Positions 20,912-28,027 of a DNA stretch of 47,076 nucleotides are shown one piece after another (within the stretch, counting starts at the first letter, position 1; the number at the start of each line of letters is the position of its first letter). The notes under the pieces are model-generated. The model ran no database searches. It was not told the origin of the DNA and saw only the letters and a list, made by a program, of their open reading frames with translations. Origin of the DNA: Polaromonas sp. (GTDB lineage Bacteria; Pseudomonadota; Gammaproteobacteria; Burkholderiales; Burkholderiaceae_C); contig JAAFIP010000018.1 of the NCBI GenBank assembly GCA_013297865.1, positions 1-47,076 of the forward strand, in the 5' to 3' direction. The position numbers and the translations under genes are program-made.

Positions 20912-21403
20912 TTATTTTGTATTTTGAGAAACTCTCGAGGCCGCAGCTGAAGGGAGTTCCAACGTTTTTGACTTGGGTTTATACCTTATCCAATGCTCAA
21001 GATTGCGAATCAGAAGTGGCAGCCGGGACTCAGCTAATATGTCTCGCAATCCACACTCCCACACGATGGCAACTCGCCAGCCAGCCGAAACCAGTGCCAT
21101 TTGTGACAGGTCGTCTCGTATCTGATTGGCCTTTAACTTGGTTTCCCAAAATAGACGATTGGCGGCGGGGATTTTTGAGAGGGGGCACCCATGCCAGTGC
21201 CAAAAACAGCCATTGACGAATATGGCCACTTTCCATTTTGGCAAGACGATGTCAGGTCGTCCAGGTAAACCTGCGCCATCCAAGGTATAGCGGAAACCAC
21301 GCGCGTGCAGATGGTGGCGCACCAATAGTTCAGGTTTTGTGTTGCGGCTTCGAATACCCGCCATCATCCTGCTGCGCGTTGCAGCATCAACTGTGTCAAC
21401 CAT
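20912..21403 (-). CDS. vsr: Very short patch repair endonuclease Vsr
   Basis: Vsr nicks DNA at T:G mismatches created by deamination of 5-methylcytosine within the methyltransferase target. The 163-residue product matches the family along its length: RSRMMAGIRSRNTKPELLVRHHLHARGFRY, then GRPDIVLPKWKVAIFVNGCFWHWHGC. D51 and H69 fall at the positions numbered as catalytic in the E. coli enzyme. It is directly upstream of the methyltransferase gene (16 bp) and overlaps a small gene upstream. Confidence 0.95.
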   Translation of the reverse strand: MVDTVDAATRSRMMAGIRSRNTKPELLVRHHLHARGFRYTLDGAGLPGRPDIVLPKWKVAIFVNGCFWHWHGCPLSKIPAANRLFWETKLKANQIRDDLSQMALVSAGWRVAIVWECGLRDILAESRLPLLIRNLEHWIRYKPKSKTLELPSAAASRVSQNTK

Positions 21404-21695
21404 TCAGTGCGGCAATTGCTTTGCGTTCAGCCGGAGTATGAAAGGCGCGGCTGACGACGTCCATCGCCAATTCATACACTGCGTCGCCGTGGTGCAGGAA
21501 CATGAGCTTTAGCGTGTGGGTGGCTTCCTTACACTCCTGTGGCGTAAATGTTGGGCTGCCATCGGCGATCTGCACAAGATCTGACGGATTGTTGTCTGGG
21601 TGGAAAAGAAGACCGCCCGAATGCATTTGTGCCAGCCAATTGTGAGCAGCGGTACGTGAGCTGTTCGCAAGCATGGGGATCCGGGTAGTTTGCAT
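21396..21695 (-). CDS. Small unknown protein, first gene of the methyltransferase/Z1 operon
   Basis: I do not recognise this product. From the ATG at 21695 (AGGA about 9 nt upstream) it has 99 residues, beginning MQTTRIPMLANSSRTAAHNW. The frame extends to 21758, with less support for that start. It looks soluble and largely helical at the C-terminal end (ECKEATHTLKLMFLHHGDAVYELAMDVVSRAFHT), with no membrane segment and no clear helix-turn-helix. It overlaps vsr by 8 bp, so the two are probably co-translated. A regulatory or accessory role in the defence operon is plausible but unproven. Confidence 0.65.
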   Translation of the reverse strand: MQTTRIPMLANSSRTAAHNWLAQMHSGGLLFHPDNNPSDLVQIADGSPTFTPQECKEATHTLKLMFLHHGDAVYELAMDVVSRAFHTPAERKAIAALNG

Positions 21696-21839
21696 CGCAA
21701 TATTCCTGAGAATGATTGTCTTCAAGGATACTAGGCAATCCCGTCTTCGGCAATCCAAGTTTGCCTTATGGTCATCTCTATGGCGGCGATGTACAGGCTT
21801 TTGTGAGTGGTTCTAGTGGTGAGTTTGTGTGATAAATAC

Positions 21840-21887
21840 GCCTCCAGCCCAATAGAATATTGCGGGAGCAGCTATTAAATATGTAGC
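21840..21887 (-). repeat. Dispersed repeat R, copy 2
   Basis: On the plus strand it reads GCCTCCAGCCCAATAGAATA, then TTGCGGGAGCAGCTATTAAA and TATGTAGC, the reverse complement of the family consensus. It ends 8 bp before the stop of the leftward Fic gene, that is, just downstream of that gene. Confidence 0.9.
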
Positions 21888-21895
21888 GACTACGC

Positions 21896-22492
21896 TCAGC
21901 TCCGTGCAAAAACTATCAGCCCATCCGTGCTCCCACCATCTGCCAAACGCAGGGCTTGCAGGTAGCGTGCTTTGGCATCGCTGGTGCTGCCCAGTGATGC
22001 GCTGCCCCATGTGAAGCGTGGCTGGCCCAGGCGGATGGCCAGGGTGTCTGCCATGAGCCGGGCGTGGCGGCCGTTGCCGTTGGGGAAGGGGTGTATCCAC
22101 ACCAGTTGGTGGTGAAAGCGGATGGCGAGCGCGTCGCACGTTGCAGCGTTGCCTGTGATGGGGGTGTGGTCGATTTGGTAGCGGGTGTTGTCCAGCAGGT
22201 TGCGCAGACGGGTGGCGACTTGTGGCCAGTCGACGCCGATGTTTTTGTTGCTTGAGCGGAAGGTGCCTGCCCAGGGCCATGTGTGGCTGAACATGTGGCT
22301 GTGCAGATCGCGCACAAAGCCTTCGGTGAGCAGGTCGCGTTTGGTTTGGCGTTGGGCCCACGCCTGGCCTTGCAGGATGTTGGTCTCTTCCCAGGCGTTG
22401 AGGTCGGCCTGGGTGGTGATGTGGGTGGGCAGCAGGCCTGCGGCTTCGTCTGGGTCTAGGGGTGTGGCGCCCTGCGGGTAGCTGATGCCCAT
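21896..22492 (-). CDS. Fic-domain protein (mobile mystery protein B)
   Basis: The 198-residue Fic/DOC-fold protein has the intact AMPylation motif HPFPNGNGRHAR (134-145, catalytic H134). The N-terminal TPLDPDEAAGLLPTHITTQADLNAWEETNILQG matches the mobile mystery B family. Fic enzymes usually transfer AMP from ATP to a target protein hydroxyl; the target here is unknown. It lies 10 bp downstream of the HTH partner gene, as is usual for this two-gene module found near mobile elements. It is probably a toxin or effector. Confidence 0.9.
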   Translation of the reverse strand: MGISYPQGATPLDPDEAAGLLPTHITTQADLNAWEETNILQGQAWAQRQTKRDLLTEGFVRDLHSHMFSHTWPWAGTFRSSNKNIGVDWPQVATRLRNLLDNTRYQIDHTPITGNAATCDALAIRFHHQLVWIHPFPNGNGRHARLMADTLAIRLGQPRFTWGSASLGSTSDAKARYLQALRLADGGSTDGLIVFARS

Positions 22493-22502
22493 CGCCAGTG
22501 GG

Positions 22503-22973
22503 TTATTTCCAGAGGTTGCGGCGCGGGCCTGCCAACAGCTCTTGGGCCAGCAGGTCGCGCTGGAGCTGGCGCGCTGCGCCTTGCACGGCCTGGTCTTCCA
22601 GAGCCATGGTGTGGGTGACGGGGGCCAGCTGCTGGGCGGCTACCTGTATGGCGCGGTCTTGCAGCTGCTGGGCCAGCGGCTGACGTGGCACCAGCGCGTA
22701 TTGCAGCTCGCAGCCCAGGGCCTCGGCCAGCTTGCGCAGGCTGGCCAAGGTGATGACCTGGCTGGCTTCAGCCTGTTCGAGCTTTTGCAGGCCAGAAGGG
22801 GTGATGCCTAACTGCTTGGCTTGGGCCGTGGCGGGGATGCCCAAGGCCTCGCGCACAGTGCGGGCCCAGCCTGCGGGAGGGCGCGCAGGCAGCTGCGCGC
22901 CGCGCCAGGTGCTGAGAGCGGTGTCTACCTGCTGGAACTGTAGCTGTTGGAAACGCTTGGTTTGGGTAGTCAT
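22503..22973 (-). CDS. HTH protein, mobile mystery protein A
   Basis: The 156-residue product has an XRE-type helix-turn-helix (TVREALGIPATAQAKQLGITPSGLQKLEQAEASQVITLASLRKLAEALGCELQYALVP, about residues 40-97). The C-terminal half is Gln/Leu-rich and helical. It matches mobile mystery protein A, the usual partner of the Fic-type protein B that follows 10 bp downstream. It probably represses the operon and antagonises the Fic protein. Confidence 0.88.
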   Translation of the reverse strand: MTTQTKRFQQLQFQQVDTALSTWRGAQLPARPPAGWARTVREALGIPATAQAKQLGITPSGLQKLEQAEASQVITLASLRKLAEALGCELQYALVPRQPLAQQLQDRAIQVAAQQLAPVTHTMALEDQAVQGAARQLQRDLLAQELLAGPRRNLWK

Positions 22974-22993
22974 AGGTTGTTATTTTAATGCTG

Positions 22994-23017
22994 TTTATAA
23001 ACCTTTGGGTGTTTAAA
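22994..23017. promoter_or_regulatory. Possible operator of the mobile mystery A/B operon
   Basis: TTTATAAACC (22994-23003) and GGTGTTTAAA (23008-23017) form an imperfect palindrome with 8 of 10 positions complementary. It sits between the likely -10 element and the mobile mystery A start codon, 21 bp upstream of the latter, a position suiting autorepression. Confidence 0.4.
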
Positions 23018-23048
23018 AGTATAATTTTTAGATAGCTATAGGTGCCAA
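23018..23048 (-). promoter_or_regulatory. Possible promoter of the mobile mystery A/B operon
   Basis: Reading leftward, TTGGCA (23048-23043) and TATACT (23023-23018) are 19 bp apart and 45 bp upstream of the start codon. The spacing is slightly long, and both hexamers are close to consensus. Confidence 0.4.
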
Positions 23049-23168
23049 TGTGTGGGCGTTGATGAGCAAATCTGGTTGTGCGGCGAAGGGTTTTTGAGGG
23101 CGACTTTGAATATTTGGCGTGTCACCTGCCCCTCAACTTGGGTCATTTACAAGATGCTGATCAATGCT

Positions 23169-23211
23169 CAGCCCAATAGAATATCGCGGGAGCAGCTATT
23201 AAATATGTAGC
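23169..23211 (-). repeat. Dispersed repeat R, copy 3
   Basis: On the plus strand it reads CAGCCCAATAGAATATCGCG, then GGAGCAGCTATTAAATATGT and AGC. It lies in the divergent intergenic region and matches the family consensus closely. Confidence 0.9.
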
Positions 23212-23300
23212 GTTACCTCACGTTATTGACCTGCTAGTTGTTGAGGTCGGTGCTGGCTAGCGTTGGTTTGACGGGGTCTTCTGCTAAGAGGTAACTAAAA

Positions 23301-23318
23301 TGTCGAATATATTTGACA
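23301..23318. promoter_or_regulatory. Palindromic operator of the XRE/AbiEii module
   Basis: TGTCGAATATATTTGACA is an 18-bp near-perfect palindrome with one mismatched base pair (G opposite T). It ends 30 bp before the XRE start codon. Size and position fit a site bound by a dimer of the XRE protein for autorepression. Confidence 0.6.
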
Positions 23319-23348
23319 AATTTAAGAGGCCTAGCTAATCTACGGGCT

Positions 23349-23843
23349 ATGAACGACTTACTTTGGATTGGCCCGATGGTGCATAAGCGCAGGCAGGAGC
23401 TGGGCTTGACGCAGACGGCGCTGGCGCGGCTGGCGGGGGTGTCGCGGGCGACGGTGAATGGGCTGGAGCGTGGGAGCCTGGCTAACCTGAGCTTGGGGCG
23501 GCTGGGGCAGTTGCTGCAGGTGATGGGGCTGCGGCTGCAGTGGGAGCCTGTGCCTGCGCCGAACGATAAGGCATTGGCGCAGGCGGCGCAGATGTGCAGC
23601 GTGAGCTATAGCAAGGTGCTGCCGCCCAGTGTGCTAGCAGCGGCGTTGGCTACTGGCGAGCTGCCTGACGCGTATATGGCCAATATGGTGACTTTTGTGG
23701 ACGAAGTGCCGCTGCAAGTGGTGGTGGCTGCGGTGGAGGCGGCGGCGCGCGGCGCGAATGTGTCTGCGGCGTCGGTGTGGAAGCATGTGGGCGCATGGGC
23801 GCGTGCAATGCTGTCGCCGCGCAAGGAGTGGTATGGGCTCTAA
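23349..23843 (+). CDS. XRE-family HTH antitoxin of an AbiEii module
   Basis: The product has 164 residues from the ATG at 23349; a TTG at 23313 in frame lies inside the operator and is unlikely. It has an N-terminal helix-turn-helix, VHKRRQELGLTQTALARLAGVSRATVNGLERGSLANLSLGRLGQLLQVMGL. The C-terminal half may contact the toxin. Its end overlaps the nucleotidyltransferase start by 11 bp, indicating a coupled toxin-antitoxin pair with the antitoxin first. Confidence 0.85.
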   Translation: MNDLLWIGPMVHKRRQELGLTQTALARLAGVSRATVNGLERGSLANLSLGRLGQLLQVMGLRLQWEPVPAPNDKALAQAAQMCSVSYSKVLPPSVLAAALATGELPDAYMANMVTFVDEVPLQVVVAAVEAAARGANVSAASVWKHVGAWARAMLSPRKEWYGL

Positions 23844-24516
23844 AGTGCTGTCAACCCGATTTGACGCGGACTATCCGGGTGACTGGCGCAGCTTGTTTGC
23901 ACACGGGCTGGCGTTGATGCGCGAGATGCGTTTGCGTACACGGCCAGATGCGCTGTGGACTTTTGGCGGCGGCACGGTGCTGATGCTGCGCCACGCGCAC
24001 AGGCTTAGCAAAGACATTGATTTGTTTGTACCCGACCCGCAGTATCTGGGCTTTGTAAACCCGCGCTTGAGCGATGTAGCGGCTGGCGTGAGTGACAACT
24101 ATATTGAGGGGACGGAGTACATCAAATTGATGCGGAGCGAGGGTGAGATTGATATTGTGGCGGCACACAACCTGACTGCACAATCATGGACGCTAGAGAC
24201 CATCATGGGCGAGGTGGTGTGTGTGGAAACTGACGTGGAGATTGTGGCTAAAAAGATGTGGCACAGAGGCAACCAAGCCACGGCGCGCGACTTGTTTGAT
24301 TTGGCGTTGGTATTGCAGACCGACCGCGCAGGCCTGCAGCGCGAAGCACAGTGGATGGTGCGACATAGAGAAGCGTTTTTGCAACAGATCGAAGGGCGGC
24401 GCGTAGCGTTGAAGGCGACTTTTGATGCAATTACCCGACTGCCCAATGCGCGCGTCGTGGTGCCAAATTACGATACCTGTGCAGCAATGGCGAGCGAGTT
24501 TTTATTATCTATTTAG
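23833..24516 (+). CDS. Nucleotidyltransferase AbiEii/AbiGii-type toxin
   Basis: The product has 227 residues from the ATG at 23833. The nucleotidyltransferase signature is FGGGTVLMLRHAHRLSKDIDLF, with the GGGT loop (45-48) and metal-binding D61 and D63. A third acidic strand (GEIDIVAAHNL) follows. AbiEii-type enzymes act as toxins of phage-abortive systems; related MenT enzymes add nucleotides to tRNA acceptor ends. The substrate here is unknown. The gene ends immediately before repeat R copy 4. Confidence 0.88.
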   Translation: MGSKVLSTRFDADYPGDWRSLFAHGLALMREMRLRTRPDALWTFGGGTVLMLRHAHRLSKDIDLFVPDPQYLGFVNPRLSDVAAGVSDNYIEGTEYIKLMRSEGEIDIVAAHNLTAQSWTLETIMGEVVCVETDVEIVAKKMWHRGNQATARDLFDLALVLQTDRAGLQREAQWMVRHREAFLQQIEGRRVALKATFDAITRLPNARVVVPNYDTCAAMASEFLLSI

Positions 24517-24520
24517 GCTG

Positions 24521-24562
24521 CTAGGCCAATAGAATATCGCGGGAGCAGCTATATATTTAGCA
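24521..24562 (-). repeat. Dispersed repeat R, copy 4
   Basis: On the plus strand it reads CTAGGCCAATAGAATATCGC, then GGGAGCAGCTATATATTTAG and C. It lies between the convergent ends of the nucleotidyltransferase gene and the DUF4832-type gene. The right part has diverged from consensus. Confidence 0.85.
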
Positions 24563-24593
24563 GCATAAACCTAACAACAAACCTTCCTGAAAA

Positions 24594-26093
24594 TCACTTC
24601 ACCACGAGCACGGTGCCGGTTTTGAATCGGGCGCTGGTGCTATCCCAGGCCTGGCTCTTGGCGGTGTCGTCTGCGTTGGCAAAGCGCACGGCGAAGCGGG
24701 GGTCGCTGGCGGTGGTGCTGTGGATGTCGGGGGCGCTCAGGTGCAGGGTGTAGCTGCCTGGGGCGGCGCCTGTGGGCACCGGTACGGTGATGGTTTGGCG
24801 GGTGTTGCTGGTGGCCTGTGAGGCCAGGGTTTGCAGGTTGCCCGCGGCGGCGCTGAAGCGCGCGCCGGTGGTGGTGTTGATAAAGGTGGCGACTAGTTTG
24901 CGGGCGCTGAAGATGCGGGCCCAGCCGACGTTGCGCAGGTCGACATGGACGGTGACGCTTTGGCCTGCGGCTGCCTCCGACGCGTGGCTGGCGCTGGCTA
25001 GCTGCAGGCGGTAGCCCATGGTGCGGGAGACTTCGGCATAGCAGCCGTCGGCCTTCCACCGGTTGAGTACGGACGGGGCGTAGTCGGCGCTGAGCCAGGC
25101 CAGGTGGTATTCGGCACCTTCTTTGAGGATGTCGGCGCAGCTGCTGCGCACGGGGGTGCCTGCGTTTTCGCAGGTTTCGCCGCCAAAAGCGGCGTTCTCG
25201 GTGAGGGCCTTGGCATAGGGCCGCAAGGCGGGGTCTTCGTAGGTGCCGGAGTCGTCGGGGCCGGCCAGAAAGCAGTCGTTGTGCATGCCTGCGCGGCTTT
25301 GCTGGGTTGCGCTTGGATACCACTTTTGCAAGTCTTTGGGGTAGCGAAAGCCGATTTGGGTGGTGGCGGGCATGTTGACCAGCAGGGCGTCGCGGATGAT
25401 GATGCGGTTGGCGTCGGCCTGGGCGCAGGTGGTGCTGGCGGGGGCGTTGTAGCCGCAGGAGTTGCCAGCTTGGGACGAATGCCATTCGCCCCACGCGCCG
25501 ATAAAGCCTGCGCGCATGTAGGGGATGACGTCGGCGTTGGCGGCTAGCACGGGCTGCAGCTGCTCGGTGTGGCGTTTGATCTGGGCGGCGCTGGCGTCCT
25601 GGCCGCCGGCGGTGAAGTCGTAGCTGAAGGCGAGCGTGGTTTTCATGCCAGCAGCGCGCACTTTGGCAAAACTCTCGCCCAGCTGGGTGAGCCATGCGGC
25701 GGGCAGGTCGGTGCTGCGGTAGTTGTCGAGTTTGACTTTGGCCAGCACCAGGCTTTGCCCGTTGTTTTTGGCAGCTTGCACGCTGCCTGCGTTGTAATTG
25801 GTGACAAAGTCGTCGCCTGACCAGCCGTAGAAGCCGCGCTCGGGGTTGGCAAAGTCGGCGCTGGTGCTGGAGAAGGTGGCCGTGGTGAGCGGGGCTGTGG
25901 ATGCTGGGGCAGCGCTGGGTGCTGCGGCTTCAGGCGCAGCGGCGCTGGACGTGTTGGTGCCAGAAGCCGGGGCGGTGGAAGCGGGTGAGCCACCGCCGCC
26001 ACTGCCGCCACCGCAGGCGGCCAGGGATGCGACGGCTAAGGATGCAGCGGTCAGAAACAATAAAGAGGTGACACGTAACGTGGGCGAGGCCAT
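24594..26093 (-). CDS. DUF4832/DUF4874-type lipoprotein
   Basis: The 499-residue product has a signal peptide with the lipobox LAAC followed by a GGGSGGGGS linker, so it should be a lipid-anchored envelope protein. After an Ala/Pro/Ser-rich stretch comes NPERGFYGWSGDDF and a TIM-barrel-like region (FSYDF, YMRAGFIGAWGEWHSS, IGFRYPKDLQKWYP). A C-terminal beta-sandwich follows (VTVHVDLRNVGWARIF). This matches proteins with paired DUF4874 and DUF4832 domains, which resemble glycoside hydrolases. No substrate can be named. The gene looks monocistronic. Confidence 0.8.
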   Translation of the reverse strand: MASPTLRVTSLLFLTAASLAVASLAACGGGSGGGGSPASTAPASGTNTSSAAAPEAAAPSAAPASTAPLTTATFSSTSADFANPERGFYGWSGDDFVTNYNAGSVQAAKNNGQSLVLAKVKLDNYRSTDLPAAWLTQLGESFAKVRAAGMKTTLAFSYDFTAGGQDASAAQIKRHTEQLQPVLAANADVIPYMRAGFIGAWGEWHSSQAGNSCGYNAPASTTCAQADANRIIIRDALLVNMPATTQIGFRYPKDLQKWYPSATQQSRAGMHNDCFLAGPDDSGTYEDPALRPYAKALTENAAFGGETCENAGTPVRSSCADILKEGAEYHLAWLSADYAPSVLNRWKADGCYAEVSRTMGYRLQLASASHASEAAAGQSVTVHVDLRNVGWARIFSARKLVATFINTTTGARFSAAAGNLQTLASQATSNTRQTITVPVPTGAAPGSYTLHLSAPDIHSTTASDPRFAVRFANADDTAKSQAWDSTSARFKTGTVLVVK

Positions 26094-26240
26094 GCGTGGC
26101 TCCTTGGCAGAGTGAAACTAGCATGATGATGGCCGATAAACGGGCCGTGGCCGTGGGCAATTTGTATCTTTTATCTTGGTGGCGCGCTGCGTGCATCGGC
26201 CCTTGCGCTGTGCAAAAGCATAGGTTTTAAAAGACTTTTA

Positions 26241-26289
26241 GGCCGCCAGCCCAATGGAATATCGCGGGAGCAGCTATTAAATATGTAGC
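26241..26289 (-). repeat. Dispersed repeat R, copy 5
   Basis: On the plus strand it reads GGCCGCCAGCCCAATGGAAT, then ATCGCGGGAGCAGCTATTAA and ATATGTAGC. It lies 15 bp after the end of the leftward hydrolase gene. With copy 6 at the gene's start, in opposite orientation, it brackets that gene. Confidence 0.9.
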
Positions 26290-26303
26290 ACTACTGTATC
26301 TGT

Positions 26304-27221
26304 CTATAGTTTGTTTTTTGCAAGCCACGCCTGCAGCGCGGGCGCCCACTGCTTGCTGCCTGCGCGCTGCAGGCTGTGGCCGTCGCTGCCAATCGCTGGG
26401 GTGTGCACGAAGCTGAGTGGCGGGCGGCCATTGGCTATGGCGGCTTGGTTGAAGGCGGCTTGCCATTGCAGTGGGGCGCTGGGGCCCCAGTAGAGGTCGT
26501 TGACGGCGTAGAGCCAGAGGCTGGGGACGGTGGTGGTGGCGCCGTATTGGGCCATGAGGGCGGCGATTTTCTCGGGGGCGCAGACCTGGCCGGGCGCGTG
26601 CTGCGGGTCGCCGCCCGCGCCGCCGGAGAAGTTGATGCAGCCCTTGACGCCGGGCGGGTTGGCAGCGCACAAGGCGGCAGTGGCCAAGCCGCCGCCCGAC
26701 TGGCCCTCCAGCACGATGTGGTTAGCCTGCGCCCAGGGCTGCTGGCGCACCCAGTCAAGCGCGGCGCGCTGGGCGGCTGCGGCGTTGACAGCCAGGCGCT
26801 CGGGCTGGGGCTGGCGGATGCACAGGCCTGCGGCGCTGTAGCCCACGCCCGAGCTCTCCACATCGGCGCCTGCGGTGATGCCATAACCCGGCCGGATGGG
26901 GGCCACCACGGCGTAGCCTTTGGACAGCCAGTAGCGCACATGCCGCGCATGGATGGGCCGCTTGAGCAGCGCCCGCTCGCGTGCGTAGGCCGGGCGGCCA
27001 TGGGCATAAAGCAAAACCTTGAACGGCCCCCGGCCCGGCGGCTTGAACAGCTGGGTGTGCATCTGCGGCAAGACCGGTGTGGCGGGTGTGGTGGATGCAC
27101 TGGGTGCACCGGGCGCGCTGGCTGCTGGCAGCGGGATCAGCACCCACTCAGGCACCGGGTCGGGCTGCGCGTGCGCTGCGGTTGCAAGAGTTATGAGACA
27201 GCTGACTACTATTAATTTCAT
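26304..27221 (-). CDS. Secreted alpha/beta hydrolase
   Basis: The 305-residue product begins with a Sec signal peptide (MKLIVVSCLITLATAAHAQ, cleavage after AHA). The alpha/beta hydrolase features are VLLYAHGRPAY (oxyanion region), GQSGGG (nucleophile serine), AVNDLYWGP (acid) and GSDGHSL (histidine). It resembles dienelactone-hydrolase-like periplasmic enzymes; the substrate is unknown. The ATG lies inside repeat R copy 6, which also provides the ribosome site (GGGAG, 5 nt upstream). The gene is bracketed by inverted copies of repeat R, so it may be an acquired cassette. Confidence 0.8.
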   Translation of the reverse strand: MKLIVVSCLITLATAAHAQPDPVPEWVLIPLPAASAPGAPSASTTPATPVLPQMHTQLFKPPGRGPFKVLLYAHGRPAYARERALLKRPIHARHVRYWLSKGYAVVAPIRPGYGITAGADVESSGVGYSAAGLCIRQPQPERLAVNAAAAQRAALDWVRQQPWAQANHIVLEGQSGGGLATAALCAANPPGVKGCINFSGGAGGDPQHAPGQVCAPEKIAALMAQYGATTTVPSLWLYAVNDLYWGPSAPLQWQAAFNQAAIANGRPPLSFVHTPAIGSDGHSLQRAGSKQWAPALQAWLAKNKL

Positions 27222-27255
27222 AGCTGCTCCCGCGATATTCTATTGAGCTGGAGGC
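27205..27255 (+). repeat. Dispersed repeat R, copy 6 (supplies ribosome site and start codon)
   Basis: It reads ATTTCATAGCTGCTCCCGCG, then ATATTCTATTGAGCTGGAGG on the plus strand. On the minus strand this gives GGGAG-CAGCT-ATG, and that ATG is the start codon of the hydrolase gene. The repeat therefore overlaps the first codons of the gene and supplies its Shine-Dalgarno sequence. Confidence 0.9.
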
Positions 27256-27349
27256 CGATTCGACTAATAAAAGAGGTGTGCAGACAGCATGAAAACGATG
27301 CTACAGAGCGGTTTGCCATGCCTGCAGCGCCACCGATGCGCCGCGCCGC

Positions 27350-27916
27350 CTAGTCAGCCGCGCCCTGGCGCATGCGCTCGCTTTTCCAGTACACATCGTC
27401 GCCGCCGTCCATGCGGTTGAGCACGCGGGCCAGCACGAAGAGCAGGTCGCTCAGGCGGTTGAGGTATTGGCGCGGGTTGTCTTTGAGCGGCTCGGCGTGG
27501 CCCAGCGCCACCACGGTGCGCTCGGCGCGGCGGGCGATGGTGCGGCACACGTGGGCCAGGCTGGCGGCGCGGCTGCCAGCGGGGAGGATGAACTCTTGCA
27601 GCTTGGGCAGCTGGCTGTTGTAGGTCTCCAGCGCCTGGTCAAGCTGCAGCAGGGCCTCGGCCTTGAGCAGCTCGTAGCCGGGAATACACAGCTCGCCGCC
27701 GAGGTTGAACAGCTGGTGCTGGATGTCGATCAGCAGCTCGCGCACATCCGCGGGCATGGGCTCGCACAGGAGCACGCCGAGGTTGGAGTTGAGCTCGTCG
27801 ACGTCGCCCATGGCATGCACGCGCAGGCTGTCTTTGGGCACGCGGGTGTTGTCGCCCAGGCCGGTGGTGCCGTTGTCGCCGGTGCGGGTGGCTATTTGGG
27901 TGAGGCGGTTGCCCAT
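27350..27916 (-). CDS. Cob(I)alamin adenosyltransferase (PduO type)
   Basis: The product has 188 residues from the ATG at 27916 (AGGA 8 nt upstream); a longer frame to 27988 lacks support. It transfers the adenosyl group of ATP to cob(I)alamin to give adenosylcobalamin. The PduO-type N-terminal ATP-binding signature ATRTGDNGTTGLGD is present. So are AMGDVDELNSNLG, FILPAGSRAASLAHVCRTIARRAER and YLNRLSDLLFVLAR. It appears monocistronic. No cobalamin biosynthesis or B12-dependent gene is adjacent. Confidence 0.95.
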   Translation of the reverse strand: MGNRLTQIATRTGDNGTTGLGDNTRVPKDSLRVHAMGDVDELNSNLGVLLCEPMPADVRELLIDIQHQLFNLGGELCIPGYELLKAEALLQLDQALETYNSQLPKLQEFILPAGSRAASLAHVCRTIARRAERTVVALGHAEPLKDNPRQYLNRLSDLLFVLARVLNRMDGGDDVYWKSERMRQGAAD

Positions 27917-28027
27917 GGTGTGTTCCTTTGGTGGTGGCGTTATTGTCGCAGTGTTGTATTGACCTGTTGTAGTCTGCGATTTGCGCACCTTTGGTTTAAC
28001 GTCCTATCGCTTGCATTGCCCCTGTAC

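Larger units (their letters stand above)
22974..23348. other. Divergent control region between mobile mystery A and the XRE/AbiEii pair
   Basis: These 375 bp contain no gene. They hold, left to right, an imperfect palindrome and promoter for the leftward mobile mystery operon, a copy of repeat R (23169-23211), and a palindromic operator for the rightward XRE gene (23301-23318). The stretch 23049-23168 shows nothing recognisable. Confidence 0.6.

Noticed and set aside
26241-27255. Repeat R copies 5 and 6 as terminal inverted repeats of an insertion sequence carrying the hydrolase
   Set aside because: The same repeat occurs singly at several other loci, no transposase or target duplication is visible, and inverted placement around one gene can arise by chance.
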